Source of the DNA: DATKZM01 sp035527975
GTDB taxonomy: Bacteria > Pseudomonadota > Alphaproteobacteria > JAPULJ01
Assembly: GCA_035527975.1 (NCBI GenBank)
Contig: DATKZM010000008.1
Coordinates: forward strand, 36,451-100,450
Direction: 5' to 3'
DNA: 64,000 nucleotides
In this document: positions 37,046 through 48,796 of the stretch, in pieces
Layout of the letters: the number at the start of each line of letters is the position of its first letter
How positions within the stretch are numbered: the stretch's first letter is position 1
The notes under the pieces: generated by a model
Told to the model about the DNA's origin: nothing
Database searches by the model: none
The model's input: only the letters and a program-made list of their open reading frames with translations
Program-made: the position numbers and the translations under genes

Positions 37046-37177
37046 CTAAGGCGACAGCCCATCGATGATTAAAGTGATGCCGAGCACGACAACGATCAGA
37101 TTGACGATGATGAGTACCAAGGTCTTGGACTTGTCGCCGGAGGGCTTTTTGTCGTCCTTGTCCGTTCCTTGCGCCAT
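37046..37177 (-). CDS. 43-residue single-pass membrane protein
   Basis: A short gene. The N terminus is very hydrophilic and lysine/aspartate-rich (GTDKDDKKPSGDKSK), and a single hydrophobic helix follows (TLVLIIVNLIVVVLGITLII). The start at 37177 lies five bases after the stop of the enoyl-CoA hydratase gene and has GAGGAGAT upstream, inside that gene's last codons, so translation is probably coupled. The family is not recognised. It may modify a membrane complex; that is only a guess. Confidence 0.65.
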   Translation of the reverse strand: MAQGTDKDDKKPSGDKSKTLVLIIVNLIVVVLGITLIIDGLSP

Positions 37178-37182
37178 CGTTG

Positions 37183-37956
37183 TCAGATCTCCTCGAAATC
37201 GCCGCCGCGGCCCTTGCCACCGGCAAAGCGCGCGGCGCCCGCGACCGCCTCGGCCTCCAGTGCCCGGCGGCCATGCTCGAGCTCGTTGAGGAAGGCGGCC
37301 TCAAGATTGAGGTCCCACGCCTCGTAGGCGGACATGCGGTCGGAGCGCATGCATATCTGGGGAAAGCGGGCGATCTCCGCTGCCAGGGCTTCGGCGGCGG
37401 CGCGCGCCTCGCCGTTTGGCACGACGCGGTTGACCAGGCCCATGCGCAAGGCTTCCTCCGCGCCCACCGGCCGGCCGGTCAGGATGAGGTCGAGCGCGTG
37501 GCTCATACCGATCAGGCGCGGCAGGCGAACCGTGCCGCCGTCTATCAACGGCACGCCCCAGCGCCGGCAGAAGACACCGAGCACGGCGTCCACCTCCGCC
37601 ACGCGCATATCGCACCAGAGCGCGAGCTCGAGCCCGCCCGCTACCGCCGGGCCGGCGATGCCCGCGATGACCGGTTTGGTCAAGAGCCGCCGCGAGGGGC
37701 CCATCGGGCCATCTCCGTCGCTCTTCACGGCCGAGAGAGAGACGGTGCCGCTTGAAACAACCTTGAGGTCGTAACCGGCGCAGAAGGCGCCGCCGGTGCC
37801 GGTCAGCACGCCCACGAGCGCATCGTCATCGGCCTCGAAAGCCTCGAAAGCAGCGAGCAGCGCGTCGGCCGTTTCGGGGTTGACGGCGTTGCGCACCTCC
37901 GGCCGGTCGATGATCACCGTGGTGACGGGGCCGGACTTTTCGGTTCTGACGGTCAT
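37183..37956 (-). CDS. Enoyl-CoA hydratase family protein
   Basis: A 257-residue crotonase-fold protein. AFCAGYDLKVV near residue 65 and GIAGPAVAGGLELALWCDMR near residue 100 form the oxyanion hole. FCRRWGVPLIDGGTVRL holds D rather than E at the usual second catalytic position, so hydratase activity is not assured. The start at 37956 opens the conserved N terminus VRTEKSGPVTTVIIDRPEVRNAV. The small membrane protein follows it in the same unit. Confidence 0.9.
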   Translation of the reverse strand: MTVRTEKSGPVTTVIIDRPEVRNAVNPETADALLAAFEAFEADDDALVGVLTGTGGAFCAGYDLKVVSSGTVSLSAVKSDGDGPMGPSRRLLTKPVIAGIAGPAVAGGLELALWCDMRVAEVDAVLGVFCRRWGVPLIDGGTVRLPRLIGMSHALDLILTGRPVGAEEALRMGLVNRVVPNGEARAAAEALAAEIARFPQICMRSDRMSAYEAWDLNLEAAFLNELEHGRRALEAEAVAGAARFAGGKGRGGDFEEI

Positions 37957-38061
37957 GCCGCAAACATTAGCGTGTTTTGCCCGGCGCGCCAGCACGGCAA
38001 GACACCTGCCGGCGCATACGAAACTGTTCCTCGCGCGCCGCTTGTGCTACCCCGCGTGGCA

Positions 38062-38790
38062 ATGAGTGACCCCGGCATACCCGCCCCCGACAGACGCGAT
38101 TACCCCGCCGCGCCTCAACGCAAGTCAGGCGCACGCGCGGTCCGCCCCAAGGACGCCGCCAGCCTCGTCCTGATCCGCAAGACGCCCGCGGGGATGGAAG
38201 TGCTGATGGGCCGGCGCCACAAGAAAACCCGGTTCATGCCCGACGTCTTCGTCTTTCCCGGCGGGCGCCTCGATGCGGCCGACGCGCGCGCCAAGCCGGC
38301 CACGGCCCTTAAGCGCACCGTCGAAGCCCATCTAATGCGCAGTGCGACAACCGCCCGCGCGCGCGCGCTGGCAATGGCAGCGGTTCGCGAAACCTATGAG
38401 GAGACGGGATTGCTGTTGGGCGCCGAAGGCTCGGTCGGCGGCACGCGCGATGCTGGATGGGACGCGGTGCGGCAAACCGGGATGGCACCCGATCTCGCCC
38501 GGCTTGACTACGTCGGGCGGGCGATTACCCGCGCGGCCAGCCCGATCCGCTTCGATGCGCGCTTTTTCCTCGCGGATGCGGACCATTTCACGGGCGAGCT
38601 CGCCGGTTCGGGTGAGCTTCTCGATCTTGCGTTCTTGCCGCTCGATCAGGCGCGTGAGCTGCGGAGCGCGGTGATCACGCAGTTCATCTTGTCGGAGGTC
38701 ACACGGCTGGGCGACGCCAGCGCGGCACAACGTGCCAAGCGGGCAGAGTATCGCTGGAGCGGCGGCGAACGCGTGGTGACGTATGTCTGA
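38062..38790 (+). CDS. NUDIX hydrolase, first of a tandem pair
   Basis: A 242-residue protein. After a proline-rich start it has VFPGGRLDAADARAKPATAL and the NUDIX core AVRETYEETGLLLG (RExxEExG). NUDIX enzymes cleave nucleoside diphosphates linked to other groups, often CoA derivatives. It has the same length and the same order of motifs as the gene at 39791 and is a paralogue. The membrane protein between them separates the pair. Confidence 0.9.
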   Translation: MSDPGIPAPDRRDYPAAPQRKSGARAVRPKDAASLVLIRKTPAGMEVLMGRRHKKTRFMPDVFVFPGGRLDAADARAKPATALKRTVEAHLMRSATTARARALAMAAVRETYEETGLLLGAEGSVGGTRDAGWDAVRQTGMAPDLARLDYVGRAITRAASPIRFDARFFLADADHFTGELAGSGELLDLAFLPLDQARELRSAVITQFILSEVTRLGDASAAQRAKRAEYRWSGGERVVTYV

Positions 38791-38861
38791 GATGTATGAA
38801 ATCGGTTGCCGTTACTCGCATCCAGCCGCCGTGATTCCCACCAGCGGCAAGTGAGCGACAT

Positions 38862-39725
38862 ATGAGCGAGGAAGTAAGCGGCGGCGGCGGCGGGATCCTC
38901 AAATGGTTCCTCGGCCTCATCGTCTTCATCGTGTTGACCGCGTTGACCCAGATCGGCGGCGTGGTCTACGTCGTGTCCGCGCTCCTGGTTTCCTGGCTGC
39001 TCGGCAGCCGGGATTGGAATTTTCTTCTTCGCTGGATCGCGCATCTTCTTGGCTTCGTTTTGATCTACGTTGCGGTCACCGTCGCCGCGGTGCCGCCGCT
39101 GGCTCGCGAGTTCGGGCGGCACCCGTTGCCCTGCCTGCCATCGGCCAAGCGGCCCTACGGCGCGCTAAACCCGGTTTACTGTCTGCTCAACCGGCACTAC
39201 GCGTCAGCCTCGGCGCACCGGATGCTTGCCGCGCTGACAACGGCGATGAACAAGAGCAATCCGGGCACGACGGTTTTCTATCTCGATGCGGGATTTCCTT
39301 TCCTCGACGGGTTTCCGATGCTGCCGCACCTATTGCATGACGATGGACGCTCGGTCGATCTGGCGTTCTTCTACAGCAATCGCCGCGGCGTCTATCAGCG
39401 CGGGCGCACCCGCTCGCCGATCGGATATTGGGCGTTCGAGCGGCCGCGCGCCGGTGACCCGCAGCCTTGCCCCCAGGCGGGCGGCTGGGGTTTGCGCTGG
39501 AGCCTGGGATTTCTGCAACGCTACTGGCGCCCGTACACTCTGGACCAGAAGCGCACCACGGCGATGGTTCAATGGCTGGTCACCGAGGGCCCAAAGCTGG
39601 GCGTCGAGCGGCTCTATCTCGAACCGCATCTGGTCAACCGGCTGGGGGTGGCCTCGGCGCTCTTGAAGTTCCAGGGCTGCCGCGCCGAGCGCCACGACGA
39701 TCACATCCAGGTCAGGCTTCGCTAA
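38862..39725 (+). CDS. Membrane-anchored protein resembling LAS-superfamily peptidases (M15/M74)
   Basis: A 287-residue protein. Two transmembrane helices fill residues ~12-80. The rest should face the periplasm and has H159-D-D-G-R-S-V-D166, which fits the HxxGxxxD zinc motif of LAS peptidases (MepA, VanX). It then has E254-P-H256 and a C-terminal HDDHIQVRL. In MepA-like enzymes the last motif ends HxHVR; here the second histidine is glutamine (Q283), so one zinc ligand is changed. It may be a murein hydrolase with altered metal binding or an inactive binding protein. The family assignment rests on these motifs only. Confidence 0.5.
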   Translation: MSEEVSGGGGGILKWFLGLIVFIVLTALTQIGGVVYVVSALLVSWLLGSRDWNFLLRWIAHLLGFVLIYVAVTVAAVPPLAREFGRHPLPCLPSAKRPYGALNPVYCLLNRHYASASAHRMLAALTTAMNKSNPGTTVFYLDAGFPFLDGFPMLPHLLHDDGRSVDLAFFYSNRRGVYQRGRTRSPIGYWAFERPRAGDPQPCPQAGGWGLRWSLGFLQRYWRPYTLDQKRTTAMVQWLVTEGPKLGVERLYLEPHLVNRLGVASALLKFQGCRAERHDDHIQVRLR

Positions 39726-39790
39726 GTCAGGGTGCTGTGCGTCCGGCATGGCTGGCGAAGCCAGCGCGGGCATGCTACCCCGACAGCGTC

Positions 39791-40519
39791 ATGTCGACCG
39801 TCAAACCCGCCCTCAAAAAGCCGCTCCGCCTGCCGCCCGGTTCGACCGAGGCGCAGCGCCAGCAGCGTGTCAGGCCGCGCGACGCGGCAACGCTGATCCT
39901 CAAGCGCGAAAGCTCGGCCGGGCCGGAAGTGCTGATGGGCCAGCGCGCCGGCCGGCACAAGTTCATGCCCGGCGCGTATGTCTTTCCCGGCGGCAAGGTC
40001 GACGGCCACGATGCGCATGTCCGCCCGGCGAGCCGGCTCAGCGACGAAGTGATGCGTCATCTGACGCGCGCGGCGACGCCGGTTCGCGCCGGGGCGATCG
40101 GCAAGACCGCGATCCGCGAGACCTATGAGGAAACAGGGCTGTTGCTGGCGGCGCCCGGCGATCTTGGCGAGCCGAGCGATGCGACCTGGGCGGAAGTAAA
40201 AGCAATGGGCCTGGCGCCCGATCTTCGCTACCTTGCCTATCTCGGCCGCGCTATCACGCCGCCCGGCTCACCGATCCGCTTTCATGCGCGCTTCCTGGTG
40301 GCCGATGCCGAACACATGCGCGGCGAGCTTGGCGGCTCGGGCGAGCTTTTGAACCTGCACTGGGTGGCGATCGACCAAGCGCTCGCCTTGCCGATTGCCG
40401 ATGTGACCGAGTTCATGCTGATCGAGCTCAAGCACTATCTGCAGGGCGATGCGGCGGTGCGCCGCAAACGCCCGCTCTTTTGCTACCGCAACAACCAGGC
40501 GTTCGTGACTTATTCGTAA
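39791..40519 (+). CDS. NUDIX hydrolase, second of a tandem pair
   Basis: A 242-residue protein with VFPGGKVDGHDAHVRPASRL and the NUDIX core AIRETYEETGLLLA. It is parallel to the first NUDIX protein over the whole length, ending GELLNLHWVAIDQAL and VTYS where the other has GELLDLAFLPLDQAR and VTYV. The pair arose by duplication. Substrate unknown. Confidence 0.9.
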   Translation: MSTVKPALKKPLRLPPGSTEAQRQQRVRPRDAATLILKRESSAGPEVLMGQRAGRHKFMPGAYVFPGGKVDGHDAHVRPASRLSDEVMRHLTRAATPVRAGAIGKTAIRETYEETGLLLAAPGDLGEPSDATWAEVKAMGLAPDLRYLAYLGRAITPPGSPIRFHARFLVADAEHMRGELGGSGELLNLHWVAIDQALALPIADVTEFMLIELKHYLQGDAAVRRKRPLFCYRNNQAFVTYS

Positions 40520-40651
40520 GGGCGGGGTACGGCCGAACAATTGGAGTGGCGGCAAGGAAACCTGCCGACCGGCGTTTGACCACAAACAAGCGCGGGCTTG
40601 AACACCGTCTTTATTGGCAACCTTTGCCACGCTGCCCTTCGGATCGCCGCG

Positions 40652-41254
40652 CTACATGCCGGGTTTGCGCGGATCCCAAAGCCGGCCCTTGTAGTTGGTT
40701 TCGTAGGCCTTTCCCTTTGGATAGCTGACCAGCTCGAGCTGCATGCCCCAAGGCGCCATGAAGTAGACCCAGGTCTCGCCCTTGCTGGGGCCGCCGGTCA
40801 TTTTGGTCGGCGCGCCCAGAACCTTGACGCCCTTCGATTTCAGATAGGCGACCGCGGCCGTCATGTCGGCCGTATAGAAGGCGATATGATGGCCGCCGAT
40901 GTCGCTGTTCCTCGGCGGGGTCTTGCGTTGGTCGGGCGCGGTGTACTGGAAGATTTCGAGGTTGGCGCCGCTGCCGCAGCGCACCAGCCGCATCTTCGGG
41001 ATGGTCGCCCGCGGATGGACGTTCAGGCTGTCCTTCATCCAATTGTTCTTTGGCGAGGCGAACGGCCCCAACGGATAGAAGACCCGGCAGCCAATGACGT
41101 CGCGGAAGAAGCCGACCGCCTGTTCCAGATCCGGTACCGTGAAGCCAATATGATCGGCGCCCCGCAGGCCGGGCACGCCTTCCGCGGCGCTCGGCGTAAC
41201 GGTGGGTGTCGCTACGCAGATTGCTACAGCGAAGGCGGCAAGAGTGCGTTTCAT
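40652..41254 (-). CDS. Secreted VOC (glyoxalase/bleomycin resistance) family protein
   Basis: A 200-residue protein with a signal peptide (RTLAAFAVAICVATPTVTPSAA), then two VOC halves: ADHIGFTVPDLEQAVGFFRDV and GGHHIAFYTADMTAAVAYLKS, ending WGMQLELVSYP. H and E at the expected positions could bind one metal. Secreted VOC proteins are uncommon. The start at 41254 has GGAGGGAACG before it. It is alone on its strand with 115 bases to the next gene. Confidence 0.88.
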   Translation of the reverse strand: MKRTLAAFAVAICVATPTVTPSAAEGVPGLRGADHIGFTVPDLEQAVGFFRDVIGCRVFYPLGPFASPKNNWMKDSLNVHPRATIPKMRLVRCGSGANLEIFQYTAPDQRKTPPRNSDIGGHHIAFYTADMTAAVAYLKSKGVKVLGAPTKMTGGPSKGETWVYFMAPWGMQLELVSYPKGKAYETNYKGRLWDPRKPGM

Positions 41255-41369
41255 GATCGTTCCCTCCGGATGGTGTTCGGATTTTTGATTGGCGCCGAGT
41301 TTCTGTGTCCCGGCGGTCGGCACGTGACGATAGGCGGGTAGGCTCGACGCCGGCCCGTTTGCGACGTCG

Positions 41370-42275
41370 CTAGGCCAGCCTGTAGCGCGCGTTGACGCCG
41401 AGGTCGCCCTCATGGGTCACGCGGCCGGTTTCGACCATGTGGATCATATGCGCGAAAACCGAGCGCGCCGCGGCGCGGTGGAGGCCCGGATTGATGTCCT
41501 TGTACATGAGCGGGACCATGCCCTCGATGGTCTCGATGCCGTTGCCCAGATGTTTGAGGATCTGCTGTTCGCGCATGCGCCGGTGGCCGATGAAGCCGCG
41601 CACGAAGCTCTGCGGCCGGTCGATCGCGGGGCCGTGGGTGGGCCAGTAGCGCACATCCTGCTCGCGCTCCAGCAGCAGGCGCAGGCTTGCCATGTAGTCG
41701 GCCATGTCGCCGTCGGGGGGCGAGATGATGCTGGTCGACCATCCCATTACATGGTCGCCGGAGAAGAGCGCGTTCTCTTCCCTGAGCGCGAAGCAGATAT
41801 GGTTCGACGTATGGCCCGGCGTGTGCACCGCCTCGGCGGTCCAGCCGGCGCCCTCGATGACGTCGCCGTGACGGATGGCGACATCGGGGACAAAATCCAT
41901 GTCGCCGCCCTCCTCGACCTTCACGCCCTGCTCGTGCTTGCCCGAGCCATGGGGGCCGTAGCCGTAGGTCTTGGCCGAGACCGCCTGCTTGACCGGCGCG
42001 CAAGCCGGCGAGTGGTCGATATGGGTGTGGGTGACCAATATATGCGTGACGGTCTCGCCGTCCAGCGCGCCAATGAGCGCGTCCACATGCTCCTGAACCA
42101 TGGGGCCCGGATCGACGATCGCAACCTTGCCGTGGCCGATCACGTAGGTGCCGGTGCCATGGAGCGTGAAGGCGGACGGGTTGCGCGCGACAACGCGCCG
42201 GATCAATGGCGAGACGTCCTGGATGACGCCGTATTCGAAATCGACCTCGTGCGCGAAGGGGATGTCGTTTGGCAT
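41370..42275 (-). CDS. Metallo-beta-lactamase-fold hydrolase
   Basis: A 301-residue protein with VTHTHIDHSPACAPV (HxHxDH), HTPGHTSNHICF and FSGDHVMGWSTS, which together supply both metal sites. The length and order fit the LACTB2 / RNase-like or thioesterase MBL groups. It is the third of four MBL-fold genes in the window. Substrate unknown. Confidence 0.86.
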   Translation of the reverse strand: MPNDIPFAHEVDFEYGVIQDVSPLIRRVVARNPSAFTLHGTGTYVIGHGKVAIVDPGPMVQEHVDALIGALDGETVTHILVTHTHIDHSPACAPVKQAVSAKTYGYGPHGSGKHEQGVKVEEGGDMDFVPDVAIRHGDVIEGAGWTAEAVHTPGHTSNHICFALREENALFSGDHVMGWSTSIISPPDGDMADYMASLRLLLEREQDVRYWPTHGPAIDRPQSFVRGFIGHRRMREQQILKHLGNGIETIEGMVPLMYKDINPGLHRAAARSVFAHMIHMVETGRVTHEGDLGVNARYRLA

Positions 42276-42354
42276 GATGTTGAAGCTAGTGCGCGCGTCC
42301 CAAAAGGCAAATGCTCAGAGCGAAACCCAGCCTTGCGCCTGAAAACCCGCCGCC

Positions 42355-43587
42355 TCAGCCGCCCGCCCGCACGATATTGGCGCCGCGCTTGGGAAAGCCG
42401 GTCTCGCGGTGGCAGATCTCGGCGAGCCGCGCCACGCCCGCGCGGATCGTCTCGACCGAGGGATTGCCGAAGCAGAGCCGCATGCGCCGGCGGCCATCCT
42501 CGCGATCGGCTGACCATTCCGCGCCCGGATTGAGCGCCACGCCTTCCTTGGCGGCCGCTTGGGCGAGCGCGCCCGTGTCAACCCCTTCAGGCAAGGTCAC
42601 CCAGATGAAGATGCCGCCCTTGGGCGCGCTGAACTCGGCGTCGGTGCCGAACTCCTGGGTCAACGCCTCGACGATGGCATCGCACTTGGCGTGCAGCGTT
42701 TCGGTCAGGCGCTCGACGTGGGAGCCGAAATGGGCGGGCAGATACTCGCCAAGGATCATCTGTTCGATGGCGCCGCTGCCCGCATCGGTCTTGATCGCCA
42801 GCATGCGCGAAAGCACGTCCCAGTCGGCGAGCAGGTAGCCGACCCGCAGCGCCGGCGCGATGGTCTTGGAAAACGAGCCGCAATAGATCACGCGGCCGCC
42901 GTCATCGAGGGCGCGCAAAGATGGCGGGCGCCCGCCGTCCCACACGAGATCGGCATAACAATCATCCTCGAAGATCGGCACGCCATACTGTTTGGAGAGG
43001 GCAAGCAGCGCGTGCCGGCGTTCAAGGCTCATCACCGTGCCGGTCGGGTTCTGCACGGTGGGGATGGTGTAGATGTATTTCGGCTGCACGCCCCGCGCCG
43101 CCAGCGCCTCCAGCGCGCCGGCGAGGAGATCGGCGCGCATGCCCTCGTCGTCGCCGCCGATGCCGACATAGTCGACGCCGAGCCTGTCGAGACGCGAGAG
43201 CGCGCCGCCATAGCTCGCCGCCTCGACGATCACCGTGTCGCCGGGCGCAAGCAGAACGCCGTTGACCAGATCGAGCGCCTGCAGCGAGCCCGAGGTGATG
43301 AGGATGTCGTCGGCGCTGCAGGCGATGCCGGCGCGGGATTTCAGCGCACCGGCGACGAAATCGCGCAGGGGCCGGTAGCCCTGCGGGCCGCTCTGCAGGC
43401 CATAGGTCGCAAGGTCGTGGCCCTCGCGCGCCAGCACGGCGGATGCGGCCGCGACCAGCTCCGGCACCGGCACGCTTTCGGCGTCGTTATGGCCGCCGAC
43501 GAAATTGTATTCGGGGAAAGCCTGCCAGCGCGCCGCTGCCGGCGGCGGCAGGTCGGGCCGGAAGAGGGCGGTGTATTCGAAGGCCAT
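42355..43587 (-). CDS. PLP-dependent aminotransferase (class I, 2-aminoadipate aminotransferase-like)
   Basis: A 410-residue fold-type I enzyme. YTIPTVQNPTGTVMSLERR has the conserved NPTG, IFEDDCYADLVW the aspartate that binds the pyridoxal nitrogen, and YCGSFSKTIAPALRVGYLL the lysine that forms the Schiff base. The pattern matches LysN/MocR-C-terminal-type aminotransferases, without an attached HTH. It is divergent from acnA. The amino donor is not known. Confidence 0.9.
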   Translation of the reverse strand: MAFEYTALFRPDLPPPAAARWQAFPEYNFVGGHNDAESVPVPELVAAASAVLAREGHDLATYGLQSGPQGYRPLRDFVAGALKSRAGIACSADDILITSGSLQALDLVNGVLLAPGDTVIVEAASYGGALSRLDRLGVDYVGIGGDDEGMRADLLAGALEALAARGVQPKYIYTIPTVQNPTGTVMSLERRHALLALSKQYGVPIFEDDCYADLVWDGGRPPSLRALDDGGRVIYCGSFSKTIAPALRVGYLLADWDVLSRMLAIKTDAGSGAIEQMILGEYLPAHFGSHVERLTETLHAKCDAIVEALTQEFGTDAEFSAPKGGIFIWVTLPEGVDTGALAQAAAKEGVALNPGAEWSADREDGRRRMRLCFGNPSVETIRAGVARLAEICHRETGFPKRGANIVRAGG

Positions 43588-43843
43588 GCCACGCGCTTTC
43601 GCTTGCCTGGGGAGGTGAGGAAGCAAGCCTAGCGGGCGTGGGCACGGGCGGGAATAGCGAAGTGTGTTTGTGTTAGCTGTGGACCCGCGATGCGCCGCCG
43701 CCTCTATTCACGCCCCCGCTGCCCTTGCTATAACAGCGCCCGCGCGCTTGACGCGCCGGTTGTCCCGCGGGGCCTTGTCCCGGTGAAACAAAGCCACACT
43801 TCTTGCTCATTACACACTGAGCCCCTGCCAGGAGGTCTCGCCC

Positions 43844-46527
<2,684 letters not shown>

Positions 46528-46531
<4 letters not shown>

Positions 46532-47253
46532 ACGAAGCGCCGCCAAAAAAATCCGGGGTGCCGCGCGGCAGCGGCATCGCCGCGACGGTCGATGCGGCGC
46601 TCACCACGCGGCGCTCGGTGCGCGGCTTCCTGCCCGACCCCGTGCCCGAAGCCACGCTGCGCCACATCCTGGAGGTCTCCGCGCGGGCGCCGTCGGGCAC
46701 CAATATCCAGCCCTGGTTCGTTTGGGCGGTGGCGGGCGTGGCTAAGGACCGGCTCTGCCAGGCCGTGATCGCGGCGCGCGAGGCGGGCAACGAAGAGCAC
46801 GAATACGCCTACTATCCCAAGGAATGGCACGAGCCTTATCGCTCACGGCGACGCAAGCTCGGCTGGGATCTCTACAGTCTCGTCGGAGTGGAGAAGGGCG
46901 ACCGGGACGGCATGCAGCGCCAGCACACGCGCAACTTCGAGCTGTTCGACGCACCGGTGGGGCTCTTTTTCTCGATGGAACGGCATATGGAGCAGGGCTC
47001 CTGGCTCGATTTCGGCATGTTCCTGCAGGCGATCATGGTGGCGGCGCGCGGCCAGGGTCTCGATACCTGCCCGCAGGCCGCCTGGGTCGGCTATCACAAG
47101 ACGATCCGCAAGGAGCTAGGCATTCCGGGCGACCACGCTTTCGTCTGCGGCATGGCGCTGGGCTACGCGGACAATTCCCTGCCCGAGAACACGCTGGTGA
47201 GCGAGCGCGAGCCGGTCGACGGCTTCACGAAGTTCTTTGGTTTCGATGATTGA
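46528..47253 (+). CDS. Nitroreductase family protein
   Basis: A 241-residue flavoprotein. ALTTRRSVRGFLPDPVPEATLRHIL and SARAPSGTNIQPWFVW form the FMN-binding start; GLDTCPQAAWVGYHKTIRKELGIP and VCGMALGYAD the end. It reduces nitro or quinone compounds with NAD(P)H. The ATG overlaps the acnA stop (ATGA), so it is co-transcribed with aconitase, although no metabolic link is apparent. Confidence 0.9.
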
Positions 47254-47280
47254 CGGGCGACGTCGTTGGGGCGGCCCGGC

Positions 47281-47368
47281 CCTCGTCCTTCGACAAGCTC
47301 AGGATGAGGGCCACTATTTGGTATTGGTTTCCCAATGCTCCTCATGCTGAGCCTGTCGAAGCATGAGG
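47281..47368. repeat. REP-like inverted pair
   Basis: Two 29-base copies (47281-47309 and 47340-47368) stand in opposite orientation and match at about 25 of 29 positions. Each has its own palindromic ends, for example CCTCATGC/GCATGAGG in the second. This is the form of the REP/BIME-type repeats with TTCGACA...GCTCAG common in alphaproteobacterial intergenic DNA. They fill the gap between the nitroreductase and the next gene and may act as a terminator. Confidence 0.65.
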
Positions 47369-47396
47369 GAGCCAAGGCGAAGCGTCAGGGACGTCC

Positions 47397-48074
47397 ATGA
47401 CTGACGAAACGCTAGAAGCCGCCGAGCCGCCGCTCAAGGCCGCCGTCGTGCCGGTGACGCCGTTCCAGCAGAATTCCTGCGTGCTGTGGTGCACCAAGAC
47501 CATGCGCGGGGCGGTCACTGATCCGGGCGGCGATCTCGACCGCATCATGGGCGCCGCCGCGCAGCACGGCGTGACGGTGGAGAAGATCCTCGTCACGCAT
47601 GCCCATCTCGACCATGCCGGCGGCGTGGCCGATCTGAAGGCCTCGCTCGACGTTCCGGTCGAAGGCCCGCATCCCGACGATCAGTTCTGGATCGACATGA
47701 TGGAGGAGCAGGGCCGCCAGTTTGGCTTTCCCGGCGTCAAGTCCTTCACCCCCGACCGCTGGCTGGATGAGGGCGATACCGTCGGCTTTGGCGAGGTTAC
47801 GATGGATGTGCATCACTGCCCCGGCCACACGCCGGGGCATGTCGTCTTCCATAACCCGGCCTCGCATTTGGCGATCGTCGGCGATGTGCTGTTTCAGGGC
47901 TCGATCGGGCGCACCGATTTCCCGCGCGGAAACCACGCCCAGCTCATCGCCTCGATCCGCGAACGCTTATGGCCGCTCGGCAACGAGACGGTCTTCGTGC
48001 CGGGCCATGGCCCCGCCTCGACCTTCGGCCATGAGCGACAGACGAACCCCTTCGTGGGCGATCAGGTGGTCTGA
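47397..48074 (+). CDS. Metallo-beta-lactamase-fold hydrolase (glyoxalase II-like)
   Basis: A 225-residue protein with VTHAHLDHAGGVADL, HHCPGHTPGHVVFHN and FQGSIGRTDFPRGN, the set of metal ligands and the GRTDFP phrase of glyoxalase II-type hydrolases (YcbL group). It probably hydrolyses a glutathione thioester such as S-lactoylglutathione. The start at 47397 directly follows the REP pair. Confidence 0.9.
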   Translation: MTDETLEAAEPPLKAAVVPVTPFQQNSCVLWCTKTMRGAVTDPGGDLDRIMGAAAQHGVTVEKILVTHAHLDHAGGVADLKASLDVPVEGPHPDDQFWIDMMEEQGRQFGFPGVKSFTPDRWLDEGDTVGFGEVTMDVHHCPGHTPGHVVFHNPASHLAIVGDVLFQGSIGRTDFPRGNHAQLIASIRERLWPLGNETVFVPGHGPASTFGHERQTNPFVGDQVV

Positions 48075-48088
48075 GCGTTAGGGTGTGA

Positions 48089-48661
48089 TTACTCGTCGGG
48101 ATCGGGGAACTTGATCGATTCAACCATGTTCCAGAAATCGGTGAGTGCGGCGCGGTGGCGGTTCTTGATGCGGTTCACGGGCTTGCCAACCCAATCGGTG
48201 ATGCCGCGCACTGCATGGGAGAAGTTGATCACCACGCCGGATTTGCGATCTTCGAGATAAACCTCTGTGGTGAGCTGGCCCTCGAAGACGCCTTCGATGA
48301 CATAGGCCGGCTGGCCGGCAACCGTCACCTCGGCGATCCGGCCCTCTTTCTCGCGCTTGACCCAATCGCGGAGGCCGAGCCCAGCCGGCTTGGCAATGAG
48401 CGTCAGGCGGACGCTTGAATTGCCGCCGCCGCGGTTCCATTCCTGGACGATGACCGTGCCCTCGGCGGGCCGAAGCGACATTGTTTTGGCCGTGAGGCTG
48501 GGCGGATAAAGGATGCGGAAACCATGCGTGGGGCTGCGATAGACGCGCCATTCGCTCTGGGCCGCCGTTTCGCTAGGCGCGGCCGCGGCCAGGACAATTG
48601 CCAGAAATCCAAAGATTACCGGCGCAAATCGACGTGAATGGATGCTCCAGTTCGCAGCCAT
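48089..48661 (-). CDS. Secreted protein of unknown function
   Basis: A 190-residue protein with a signal peptide (FAPVIFGFLAIVLAAAAP) and a beta-rich domain starting WRVYRSPTHGFRILYPPSL, as in small secreted PsbP/DUF1795-like proteins that contact membranes or cell wall. No active-site motif is visible. It is convergent with the MBL gene. Function unknown. Confidence 0.65.
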   Translation of the reverse strand: MAANWSIHSRRFAPVIFGFLAIVLAAAAPSETAAQSEWRVYRSPTHGFRILYPPSLTAKTMSLRPAEGTVIVQEWNRGGGNSSVRLTLIAKPAGLGLRDWVKREKEGRIAEVTVAGQPAYVIEGVFEGQLTTEVYLEDRKSGVVINFSHAVRGITDWVGKPVNRIKNRHRAALTDFWNMVESIKFPDPDE

Positions 48662-48796
48662 GATCGCTCCTTTCCGGCCAGTTTTTGGGGCGTCGCCGTC
48701 CCGGTGCTCGACCGCTGTCCGTTCGCCATCCCGGTCAGTCCTATCACCGACATGTGATTGGATGGTGAACGAAGCGGTTCCCTATTCTAGACCACC

